Shown piece after piece: positions 1 through 6,952 of a stretch of DNA of 16,098 nucleotides (position 1 is the first letter of the stretch; the number at the start of each line of letters is the position of its first letter). The DNA is taken from positions 1 through 16,098 of the forward strand of contig CAKVOF010000027.1 in assembly GCA_934778125.1 (NCBI GenBank), given 5' to 3'. The notes beneath the pieces were generated by a model, which saw nothing but the letters and a program-made list of their open reading frames with translations, did not search any database and was not told the DNA's origin. Source of the DNA: an uncultured Clostridia bacterium (GTDB taxonomy: Bacteria > Bacillota > Clostridia > Christensenellales > UBA1242). A program made the translations under genes and the position numbers.

Positions 1-1247
1 CTGCAGGAGTGTTTGGAGAAGAGTTTGATAAATTAAATTCTTGGTGTTTGGCTGGAATTGTTATCTTGTTTTTTTCACCAATTTCGTTATTTAGTATTAG
101 CTTTCAATTATCATTTGTTTGTATTTTTGCAATATTTATGCTGTCGCCATATATAGTTAAATTATTAGGGAAATTGAAACTTGGCAAATTTTTAAGTGGA
201 TCTCTTGGTGTTTCAATAGCAATAAATATTTTAACATTGCCACTAATAGCAAATTACTTTAATAATGTTTCACTTATAGGTGTTTTTGCAAATATTCTTG
301 TTTTGCCATTGTTTACTGTAACTTATATAATTCTTTTTACCTTTTTACTTATTTGCTTAGTGTTACCATTTATGGCTTTTATTTTAAAAATTCCAGAATT
401 TTTCATTCATATTTTAGTAAGAATTTCTAGTGTTCTATCAAATATTAAGTTTTTATCATTCTCAATATTTAAGGTTGGCTATTTATCAATAATGCTTTTA
501 ATGTTAGCATTATGGTTCCAGAATTATATTATAACAAAAAGTAAATTTAAAATGATTATAAGTCTATCTTTAGTGATGATAGCTATTATTTCTTTTGTTG
601 TGAATGTTATTCCTAGAACTTATTACAATAAAAACTTTAAGTTGATATATTCTCAATATAAAACTAACTCTATTGTGCTCGTTAGCAACAATAGGGTGGT
701 TTTATTGGGTAGTGTTGATAAATCAATGTACTTAAGAAACTCTCTTTATGGTAAGAAAATCAATCAAATAAACGATTATATTGCAACTGACTTTGAGTTG
801 AATAAAATCGATGAAACTCTGGACTTAATGGTTGAGTATAGAATAAAAAATATTTATCTAGCTAAGGAAATTATTCAAAATAGTTTTGTTCAAGAAAAAT
901 TTAAAGATTATAATATAATTGAATTAAATAGTTCTATCAATCTTGAGGGGATTAATATAAATCCAATTTATGATAATAGTGAACTTCTAGGAGTTAAAAT
1001 ATGCATTGAGGGTAATAATGATTTATTTGCAAATAATCTAACAAAAAAACAAATGTTAACGCTCTTAAATGAAGTTGATTTTGATATTAATAATCTATTT
1101 GTTTATGGTTTAAATTTCAATATCTATGACTATTATGAAATAAATATTTCCAATATATATTATGTTGATGGTGTTTTACCTCAAGATAATACTAGTATTA
1201 ACACTATTAAATATAAAAATTATTGTTTAAATTGCGAGAAAATATGA
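1..1247 (+). CDS. comEC: ComEC/Rec2 family DNA-uptake channel, 3' part (5' end outside window)
   Basis: Inner-membrane channel protein of natural transformation, which passes single-stranded DNA into the cytoplasm. The frame is open to the window edge, so the GTG at 9 is internal. The fragment begins inside the competence domain: a D-x-L-N-S-W helix, then the family hallmark FQLSF at about fragment residues 33-37, followed by several hydrophobic segments (roughly residues 13-50, 62-125, 150-170 and 180-200). After residue 205 a soluble C-terminal region has the fold order of the ComEC metallo-beta-lactamase-like domain. Where the family has T-H-x-H-x-D-H, this protein reads T-D-F-E-L-N-K (786-806), so the metal ligands are lost. 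The stop overlaps the holA start (ATGA, 1244-1247), which fits the usual comEC-holA operon. Family assignment is firm. Whether the protein still works in DNA uptake is open. Confidence 0.88.
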   Translation, partial: AGVFGEEFDKLNSWCLAGIVILFFSPISLFSISFQLSFVCIFAIFMLSPYIVKLLGKLKLGKFLSGSLGVSIAINILTLPLIANYFNNVSLIGVFANILVLPLFTVTYIILFTFLLICLVLPFMAFILKIPEFFIHILVRISSVLSNIKFLSFSIFKVGYLSIMLLMLALWFQNYIITKSKFKMIISLSLVMIAIISFVVNVIPRTYYNKNFKLIYSQYKTNSIVLVSNNRVVLLGSVDKSMYLRNSLYGKKINQINDYIATDFELNKIDETLDLMVEYRIKNIYLAKEIIQNSFVQEKFKDYNIIELNSSINLEGININPIYDNSELLGVKICIEGNNDLFANNLTKKQMLTLLNEVDFDINNLFVYGLNFNIYDYYEINISNIYYVDGVLPQDNTSINTIKYKNYCLNCEKI

Positions 1248-2257
1248 AGTACGAAAATTTAAAAAAATCTTTAAAAACACAAATTAATAACTTATATCTT
1301 CTTAAAGGGGAAGATTTGTATTTAATTCAAAATTCTTTAAAACTTATTAAATCTGCCTGTAACATACAATTCGAAGAAATGAATTATTCACAATATGTTG
1401 ACTGCGATATAGATTTTCAAAAAATAGTTAGGGAACTTGAAACTTTACCAGCGTTTACTGATAAAAAGGTTGTTTACGTTGATATTTCCACTAAAAATTC
1501 AAAAATAACTAATGAAAAATCATTGATTGAGTATGCTAAAAAACCAAATCCAACATCTGTTTTAATAGTTAATGTGGGGCAAGCGGATAAAGTTGATTCT
1601 AGTTTATTTGAAAACTTTGAAATTGTTGATTGTTCCAAATTACCAGATAGTATTCTGCAACAATTTATAGTTGCAAATTGTGCGAAATATAACAAGAAAA
1701 TTTCGATTGATGCAACTAATAAATTAATTGAATACACACTTGGCGATTTGTCAACTATTGTTTCTGAGATTTTAAAAATATCGAATTTTATTGGAGAACA
1801 AAATGAAATCTTAGTTTCCGATATTGAAAGTAATGTTTCAAAAGCAATAGAGTTTCAAATATTTGAACTAACAGAAAGTTTAGGCAAAAAAGACATCAAA
1901 AAAGCTCTTGAAATCATCGAACAAATAAAGTTAGGCGCAAAGCCAAAGGAAAGTGGATATTCTAGCGGAGCATTTAATTCATCCAATAAATTTCGTGGTC
2001 TTCTTCCTCTTATTTATAATCATTTTAGAAGATTGTTTTTTATTTCACTAAATTCATATTCGAAAAGCGAATATGCTAAATATCTTAAAATCCAAGAATA
2101 TGCCGTTGGTAAATATCAAACCCAATCAAAGTATTTCACAGTTAAAAAATTAAAATCCATTTTGGATTTTTGCTCAAAGCTTGATTTTGAAATCAAGGAA
2201 AGTAAAACTAATGAAGTTAATGCAATTGAAATCTTAACTTTGTTTATTGTTAATTAA
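1244..2257 (+). CDS. holA: DNA polymerase III delta subunit (clamp loader)
   Basis: Delta subunit of the clamp loader, the wrench that opens the beta sliding clamp; cytoplasmic, at the replisome. The 337-residue length is normal for the family. Visible family signs are the N-terminal YLLKGEDLYLI segment (about residues 18-28), the ETLPAFTDKKVVYVD strand-turn (about 66-80) and the C-terminal helical part, with FRRLFF and a YAVGKYQTQSKYF stretch typical of the collar domain. No Walker A is expected in delta and none is seen. The ATG at 1244 is preferred over an upstream TTG (1223) because it makes the usual ATGA overlap with comEC. The Shine-Dalgarno is weak (GAGAAA), so translation is probably coupled to comEC. 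A short Gly/Ser/Asn-rich insertion lies near residues 230-250. The gene ends before a strong terminator. Confidence 0.9.
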   Translation: MKYENLKKSLKTQINNLYLLKGEDLYLIQNSLKLIKSACNIQFEEMNYSQYVDCDIDFQKIVRELETLPAFTDKKVVYVDISTKNSKITNEKSLIEYAKKPNPTSVLIVNVGQADKVDSSLFENFEIVDCSKLPDSILQQFIVANCAKYNKKISIDATNKLIEYTLGDLSTIVSEILKISNFIGEQNEILVSDIESNVSKAIEFQIFELTESLGKKDIKKALEIIEQIKLGAKPKESGYSSGAFNSSNKFRGLLPLIYNHFRRLFFISLNSYSKSEYAKYLKIQEYAVGKYQTQSKYFTVKKLKSILDFCSKLDFEIKESKTNEVNAIEILTLFIVN

Positions 2258-2350
2258 TAGTTAAAACAAATGATTTATTATTATATGTTATATATAGTTG
2301 AGTTAAATTTCTCTACAACAAATATTGAATGTTAAAAATAAAATAAAAAT

Positions 2351-2382
2351 AAAATCCACGAATAAAATTTTCGTGGATTTTT
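2351..2382. terminator. Bidirectional intrinsic terminator between holA and rpsT
   Basis: A perfect 11-bp stem, AAAATCCACGA (2351-2361) with TCGTGGATTTT (2371-2381), encloses a 9-nt loop. The right arm runs into T's on the plus strand. Read on the minus strand, the left arm is followed by a T-rich tract (complement of 2335-2350). It sits between two convergent genes, so it can end both transcripts. Confidence 0.85.
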
Positions 2383-2400
2383 ACTATCTAAGTTATAATA

Positions 2401-2679
2401 TTATTCAGTTTTAGCTTTTTTTGCTTTATCTAAAGCTGCGCATAATCTAGAAACTTTTCTGCTAGCATTGTTTTTATGAAGAACACCTTTTGATTCAGCC
2501 TTATCAATAAGAGCGATGGTTTCTTTTAATTGAGCTTCAGCATTAACTAAATCTTCGCTAGATAATAATTTTTTGAATTTTTTAATAGATGTTGAAAGAG
2601 TGCTTTTAACTAACTTATTTTCATCTCTTTGCCTTTGAATTGTTTCAACTCTTTTCTTTGCAGATTTAATGTTTGCCAC
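2401..2679 (-). CDS. rpsT: 30S ribosomal protein S20
   Basis: Primary 16S rRNA-binding protein of the small subunit. The 92-residue product begins MANIKSAKKRV, the typical S20 opening, and is Lys-rich and helical. It contains the conserved internal stretches IDKAESKGVLHKNNASRK (about residues 57-74) and SRLCAALDKAKK near the end. The start codon is GTG (2679-2677), preceded by a strong AAGGAG at 8-nt spacing, so the start is secure despite the rare codon. It has its own promoter (2752-2724) and converges on holA with a shared terminator. Position beside holA and gpr matches the conserved Firmicute cluster. Confidence 0.96.
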   Translation of the reverse strand: MANIKSAKKRVETIQRQRDENKLVKSTLSTSIKKFKKLLSSEDLVNAEAQLKETIALIDKAESKGVLHKNNASRKVSRLCAALDKAKKAKTE

Positions 2680-2723
2680 TTTATTTTCTCCTTGAATATA
2701 ATAATTACATTTAAAACTGAATT

Positions 2724-2752
2724 ATTTTATCATACTTTTTTTTATAAAGCAA
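2724..2752 (-). promoter_or_regulatory. Sigma-A type promoter of rpsT
   Basis: On the minus strand: -35 TTGCTT (2752-2747), 17-bp spacer, -10 TAAAAT (2729-2724) preceded by TGA, i.e. an extended -10. It lies about 45 bp before the rpsT GTG. The -35 box is only a few bases from the gpr start codon on the other strand. Confidence 0.7.
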
Positions 2753-2759
2753 GGTTATT

Positions 2760-3668
2760 TTGCAAATTTTAAGCAATAATATAAAAAATGTTCAAGGTGA
2801 AGTTGTGATAGTATCAGATTTAATTGATGATTTTAATGAAAACTCTATTGAAACGGCAAAAATGGAATCTTTAAAAAATGCGGATTCAAAATATATTAAA
2901 TATGGTTCATATATTGATTCGTATTCAGTTAAAACATTAAGAGATATAGAGTTTTTCCACAAACCCAAAGGTGATTATTTTTTGATAAACAAGGTTAAAT
3001 ATAACTCTTTGAATGATAAAAGAATTAATTATTATTCTAGTGTGTTGTTTGAGTTATTGAAAAAGGTTTCATCAAATTCTAAAAAAATAAAAAAGATTTT
3101 GATTATAGGTCTTGGAAATAAACAAATTCAATGTGATTCCTTAGGTGGTGCAGTTTGTGATAAGTCCAGTGAGCTTGTGCCAAATAAAAATAATTTATTT
3201 ACTTTTCAGCCTGATGTGTTTGGTAAAACTGGTTTTGAAACTTTTAATGTTATAAAAGCGTTAGTTAATTTAGAAAAAATAGATTTAGTTATTGTTGTTG
3301 ATGCACTTTGTGCCACATCGTATAAAAGACTATGCTCATCAATTCAAGTAACTAATTCTGGAATTTCTCCAGGTTCAGGCATCAAAAATAACAGGGTGGG
3401 GCTAAGTAAAGATGGCTTAGGGTGTGAAATAATAGCCATTGGCGTGCCACTTATGATTTATGCAGGATCAATTGTAAAAAATGCACTAGATGATATCTCT
3501 ATTCTAAATAATAATCAAGAAGTTTTTATGGATAGACTTAAAAAATATTTAGATTCTAATTATGGTGATTTTATAGTTTCTCTTTCCAATATTGAAAGTA
3601 TAGTAAGGAATTTTTCAATTATCATTTCAAGTGCTTTAGAAAAGTATATAAATTTCACTTTAAATTAG
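2760..3668 (+). CDS. gpr: Germination protease (GPR), spore aspartic endopeptidase
   Basis: GPR degrades small acid-soluble spore proteins during germination and is made as a zymogen in the forespore. Family motifs in order are GLGNKQIQCDSLGG (about residues 118-131), FGKTGFET, IDLVIVVDALC (about 174-184), IQVTNSGISPGSG, and GCEIIAIGVPLMIYA. The two aspartates corresponding to the catalytic pair of Bacillus GPR are present (D126 in CDSLGG, D181 in VVDAL). At 302 residues it is shorter than the roughly 370 of bacilli, and it departs from consensus where bacilli have TPDALGP and TRH. The start is TTG at 2760, with AAGG 5 nt upstream. No better in-frame start was seen. It is divergent from rpsT, and the intergenic DNA must also carry its promoter. 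No convincing sigma-G box was found. This gene is the main evidence that the organism sporulates. Confidence 0.9.
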   Translation: MQILSNNIKNVQGEVVIVSDLIDDFNENSIETAKMESLKNADSKYIKYGSYIDSYSVKTLRDIEFFHKPKGDYFLINKVKYNSLNDKRINYYSSVLFELLKKVSSNSKKIKKILIIGLGNKQIQCDSLGGAVCDKSSELVPNKNNLFTFQPDVFGKTGFETFNVIKALVNLEKIDLVIVVDALCATSYKRLCSSIQVTNSGISPGSGIKNNRVGLSKDGLGCEIIAIGVPLMIYAGSIVKNALDDISILNNNQEVFMDRLKKYLDSNYGDFIVSLSNIESIVRNFSIIISSALEKYINFTLN

Positions 3669-3733
3669 TTGATTGTTTTGAGTTTTAAGTTTAAAAAGGC
3701 TTTGTTTTAACATTTTTAAGTGGTGCTTTAATA

Positions 3734-3761
3734 GAATATTATTTGTTTCAATTCATAAAAT
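3734..3761 (+). promoter_or_regulatory. Possible sigma-E-like promoter before the lytic transglycosylase
   Basis: GAATATT (3734-3740) matches the sigma-E -35 consensus and CATAAAAT (3754-3761) resembles its -10. The 13-bp gap is about 1 bp shorter than usual. Transcription from it would start near 3768, at or next to the ATG. The sequence is AT-rich, so a chance match is quite possible. Confidence 0.3.
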
Positions 3762-3767
3762 AGTTCT

Positions 3768-4316
3768 ATGGAGAAAAGAGAAAAAAAATTTATTTTGTTT
3801 GGCTTGATTTTTTCATTTGCTTTAGCAATTCTTTTGTTTGTGACATATTTTTTAAGTTTGTATCCAGTTAAAAATGTTGACATCGTTAAAAAATACAGTG
3901 ATAAATTTGCTTTGGATTTTTATTGTGTTATGGCAATTATAAATGTTGAAAGCGGATTTAATACTGATGCAATTTCAGATGTTGGTGCAAAAGGTTTAAT
4001 GCAACTTATGGATTCAACAGCTAATGAAATTGCACAAAAGTTAGGTAATGAAAATTTTAATATTTTTGATGCTGAAACAAATGTTGAATATGGTTGCTAT
4101 TATTTAAGATATTTACTAAATTTGTATGATGAAGACTACACTAAAGCTTTGTGCGCATATAATGCTGGACTTGCCAATGTTAATAAATGGCTTACATTTG
4201 ATGAAAATATAGTTGATAATAAATTGAATAATATTCCTTTTGAAGAAACTAAAAATTATATAAAAAAAATTAAATCTCATAAAAAAATATATAAAATACT
4301 TGTTGATAAAGTATAA
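3768..4316 (+). CDS. Membrane-anchored lytic transglycosylase (SLT domain)
   Basis: Cleaves the glycan strands of peptidoglycan to 1,6-anhydro products outside the membrane. The 182-residue protein has a basic N-terminus (MEKREKK) followed by one hydrophobic segment (about residues 8-33), then an SLT (Slt70-like) domain. Its catalytic glutamate is E61 in NVESGFN, followed by GAKGLMQLMDSTA (about 73-85) and ALCAYNAGLANVNKWL near the C-terminus, all family signatures. No Shine-Dalgarno precedes the ATG at 3768 (upstream reads AAAATAGTTCT), which is unusual here. The gene follows gpr by 99 bp with no clear terminator between them. A role in spore cortex or septal wall remodelling is inferred from the neighbour only. 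Confidence 0.88.
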   Translation: MEKREKKFILFGLIFSFALAILLFVTYFLSLYPVKNVDIVKKYSDKFALDFYCVMAIINVESGFNTDAISDVGAKGLMQLMDSTANEIAQKLGNENFNIFDAETNVEYGCYYLRYLLNLYDEDYTKALCAYNAGLANVNKWLTFDENIVDNKLNNIPFEETKNYIKKIKSHKKIYKILVDKV

Positions 4317-4379
4317 TTGCAAGTATATTTACCTAATTTAAAGTGTAGGATGTAGTGATTATTTTATTATTAGTTTAAT

Positions 4380-4409
4380 TTGGTTTTTATACTATAGTAA
4401 TAATATAAT
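4380..4409 (+). promoter_or_regulatory. Second candidate promoter upstream of lysS
   Basis: TTGGTT (4380-4385), 18-bp spacer, perfect TATAAT (4404-4409). It lies 95 bp before lysS. Weaker support than the proximal promoter at 4449-4478. Confidence 0.4.
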
Positions 4410-4448
4410 ACAAAAATGTATAAAACTTTTTTATGTGCGCTTAATTAA

Positions 4449-4478
4449 TTGACATAATTTAGTGAAATTTGTTAATAT
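4449..4478 (+). promoter_or_regulatory. Sigma-A promoter of the lysS-degV operon
   Basis: Perfect -35 TTGACA (4449-4454), 18-bp spacer, and -10 TAATAT (4473-4478) preceded by TGT, an extended -10. Transcription would start near 4485, only about 20 nt before the ATG, which leaves no room for a T-box leader. Confidence 0.7.
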
Positions 4479-4504
4479 TTTTGTATTAATTACAATGGAG
4501 AACT

Positions 4505-6001
4505 ATGATTATGAAATTACCAGATAATTTACCTGAAAATCCAGCTTTAAATTTAACTAAAGAAGTTGAGATAAGGCAAAAAAAGATTGATATATTGAAA
4601 GAAAATGGAATTAATCCATATGCGCCAAAATTTGATGAAACTTTTTCAATTAGTAAAGTAAAAAAAATGGGCATAGGCGAAAAAGTAAAAGTTGCGGGAA
4701 GATTAATTTTTAGAAGAATTTTTGGTAAATTTATGTTTGTTAAAATTTCGGATATTTTTGATAATTTGCAATTAAGCTTAAGCGTTAACGAAATTCCAGT
4801 AGATGAATATAAATTTTTTAACAACTATATTGACATGGGAGACTATATTGGTGTTGAAGGTGAACTCTACGAAACTAAAACTGGTGAATTAACAGTAAGA
4901 GTGTTGAACTATGAATTATTAAGTAAAGCAAAACTTCCACTTCCAGAAAAATTCCACGGGTTAACTGATCAAGAGGCAAAATATCGTCAAAGGTATTTAG
5001 ATTTAATTTCCAACGAAGAATCAAGAAAAGTGTTGCTTGGTAGAAGTAGATTAGTTGCATTTATTCGTGATTACCTACAAAAGAATGACTTCCTAGAAGT
5101 TGAAACTCCAATTTTGCAAGGTGCAGTTTGTGGTGCAAGTGCTAAGCCTTTCCTAACAAAACATAATGCATTGGATAAAATGTGTAATTTAAGAATTGCT
5201 CCTGAGGTTTATTTAAAGCAAGTGGTTTGTGGCGGATTCCCAAGAGTATTCGAAGTTGCTAAATGTTTTAGAAATGAAGGAATGGATGCATCACATCTTC
5301 AAGAATTCACTCAAGTTGAGTGGTATGCAAGTTATTGGAATTTTGAAGATAACATTAAATTCTTTACAAAATTCATTCAAGAATTAACAACATATATGTT
5401 AGGTAAACCTGAAATCACTGTTGGTGAAAAAGTTTTCAAGTTGGAAGGTGATTTTAAGCGAGTTGACTATACTAGTGCGATCAATAAAGTTCTTGGATTT
5501 GATGTTTTAGCAATTGATGATTTGGAAGAGTTAAAATCAAAAGTTATAGCAACTGGCGATTATGAAAAAGATGAAATTTTAGCATTGCATAGTTTAGGTG
5601 CGGTTGTTGATTATGTATACAAAAGAAAAATTAGATGTGATATCATTGAACCAACAATACTATTTAACTATCCTGCTTGCTTAGTTCCACTTGCAAGAAG
5701 AAGCGATTCAAACCCAAAAACTATAGAGATGTTTCAATTTTTAATAAATGGCGAAGAATTGTGTAAGGCGTATTCAGAGCTTGTTGATCCAGATATTCAA
5801 AGAAAAACTCTTGAAGATCAAGCAAGAGCAAAAGCTATGGGTGATGATGAAGCGATGGATATTGATGAAGATTTCTTGCTTGCTATGGAGCATGGTATGC
5901 CACCAATGAGTGGTCTTGGAATGGGAATTGATAGACTACTTGTTATGTTGTTTAACCAACCATCAATAAGAGATGTTGTGTTATTCCCAATTATGAAATA
6001 A
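4505..6001 (+). CDS. lysS: Lysyl-tRNA synthetase, class II
   Basis: Charges tRNA-Lys with lysine; cytoplasmic. The 498-residue length is normal. The N-terminal OB-fold anticodon-binding domain carries VAGRLIFRRIFGKFMFVKISD (about residues 61-81). The class II catalytic domain has motif 1 around FLEVETPILQ, motif 2 with CFRNEGMDASH (RNEG at 256-259) and QEFTQVEWY, the AYSELVDPDIQR segment, and motif 3 GLGMGIDRLL (about 470-479) near the end. GGAG at 4497-4500 is 4 nt from ATG 4505 and 10 nt from ATG 4511, so the start could be either; they differ by two residues. degV follows after 11 nt, so the two form an operon. Some positions differ from the common bacterial form (for example PPMSG rather than PPTGG). 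Confidence 0.95.
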   Translation: MIMKLPDNLPENPALNLTKEVEIRQKKIDILKENGINPYAPKFDETFSISKVKKMGIGEKVKVAGRLIFRRIFGKFMFVKISDIFDNLQLSLSVNEIPVDEYKFFNNYIDMGDYIGVEGELYETKTGELTVRVLNYELLSKAKLPLPEKFHGLTDQEAKYRQRYLDLISNEESRKVLLGRSRLVAFIRDYLQKNDFLEVETPILQGAVCGASAKPFLTKHNALDKMCNLRIAPEVYLKQVVCGGFPRVFEVAKCFRNEGMDASHLQEFTQVEWYASYWNFEDNIKFFTKFIQELTTYMLGKPEITVGEKVFKLEGDFKRVDYTSAINKVLGFDVLAIDDLEELKSKVIATGDYEKDEILALHSLGAVVDYVYKRKIRCDIIEPTILFNYPACLVPLARRSDSNPKTIEMFQFLINGEELCKAYSELVDPDIQRKTLEDQARAKAMGDDEAMDIDEDFLLAMEHGMPPMSGLGMGIDRLLVMLFNQPSIRDVVLFPIMK

Positions 6002-6012
6002 GGAGAAATAAA

Positions 6013-6891
6013 ATGAGTGTTTTTTTCACAGATAGTAATTGTGAGTTGTGGTACACAGAGATTAAAAAACTTGGTATTGAATATATTAGTATGCCATACA
6101 CATTAGAAGGGGTTGAAAAGGGTTACGATTTAGGCGAAACTCACGATTTTAAAAAATTTTATAGTAAAATAAGAAAAGGATTAGTGCCAATTACCTCAGC
6201 ATTAAATCCACAAGATTATTTGTCTATATGGGAACCATACTTGGCTCAAGGTGAAGACATATTATATGTTGCATTTAGTAGTAGAATGAGTGGGACATTT
6301 GAATATATGAATCAAGCTATAGATGTTCTTAAGCAAAAATATCCTGAAAGAAGTATTAAGTATGTTGACACGCTTTCTATTTCGATGGGCGCAGGATTAA
6401 TAGTTTATGAAGCTGCAATAATGCATAAGCGTGGAGCAACAGATGATGAAATAATTCAATTTGTTGAGAAATTTAGAGATGAGGTTACCATTTATTTTGT
6501 TGTTGATGATTTAATGCATTTGAAACGTGGTGGCAGAATTTCAGCAACTAGTGCTGTTTTTGGAACTGTTTTGGGAATTAAGCCAGTTTTAACTGTTGAC
6601 AACACGGGAAGAATAGTTTCTGTTGGAAAAATTAAAGGCAGAAAAAAATCCATTTTAGAACTTGTTGAAAAATTTAAATCTTTAGGTGAAAATGTTGCTG
6701 ATTATCCAATTGCAATAATGCATGCGGATTGTGAAGATGATGCAATGTTCTTAAAATCAAAAATTGAAGAAATTGTTGGCAAAGATGCAACAATTTGGGT
6801 TCAACCAGTTGGACCAACAGTTGGAACTCATTGCGGACCAAACACACTTGGAATCGCATTCCACGCTAAACGCAGAATGGAAATTGTTTAA
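6013..6891 (+). CDS. DegV family fatty acid-binding protein (FakB-like)
   Basis: DegV proteins bind a single fatty acid; in Firmicutes the FakB members present it to the kinase FakA for phospholipid synthesis. The 292-residue length is normal. Recognisable parts are PITSALNPQDY (about residues 59-69, the T/S-S ligand loop), YVAFSSRMSGTFEY (about 84-97), VDTLSISMGAG, and the LMHLKRGGRIS segment followed by IKPVLTVDNTGRIVSVGKIKGRKKS. AGGAG lies 7 nt before the ATG, directly at the lysS stop. It is second in the lysS operon and ends at a strong terminator. No fakA is in the window, so the kinase partner and the lipid ligand are unknown. Confidence 0.9.
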   Translation: MSVFFTDSNCELWYTEIKKLGIEYISMPYTLEGVEKGYDLGETHDFKKFYSKIRKGLVPITSALNPQDYLSIWEPYLAQGEDILYVAFSSRMSGTFEYMNQAIDVLKQKYPERSIKYVDTLSISMGAGLIVYEAAIMHKRGATDDEIIQFVEKFRDEVTIYFVVDDLMHLKRGGRISATSAVFGTVLGIKPVLTVDNTGRIVSVGKIKGRKKSILELVEKFKSLGENVADYPIAIMHADCEDDAMFLKSKIEEIVGKDATIWVQPVGPTVGTHCGPNTLGIAFHAKRRMEIV

Positions 6892-6904
6892 TATGTAAAT
6901 AAAG

Positions 6905-6939
6905 CTATCAATTTGTTTTTATCAAATTGATAGTTTTTT
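6905..6939 (+). terminator. Intrinsic terminator after degV
   Basis: Perfect 11-bp stem, CTATCAATTTG (6905-6915) with CAAATTGATAG (6923-6933), 7-nt loop, then six T's (6934-6939). The T-run ends just before the Shine-Dalgarno of the next gene. Confidence 0.88.
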
Positions 6940-6952
6940 ATGGGAGAAATTT

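Noticed and set aside
9..1247. ComEC fragment as a complete 412-residue protein from GTG 9
   Set aside because: It begins inside the conserved competence domain and the frame is open to the window edge.
2691..2760. Sigma-G promoter for gpr (GAATA at 2694 or CATACTT at 2731)
   Set aside because: Each box lacks a partner at the required 17-18 bp spacing.
4390..4398. ACTATAGT palindrome upstream of lysS as an operator
   Set aside because: Only 8 bp, inside an AT-rich spacer; expected by chance.
4317..4504. T-box leader for lysS
   Set aside because: The best promoter starts transcription about 20 nt before the ATG, and no T-box sequence (TGGN) with a terminator hairpin is present.
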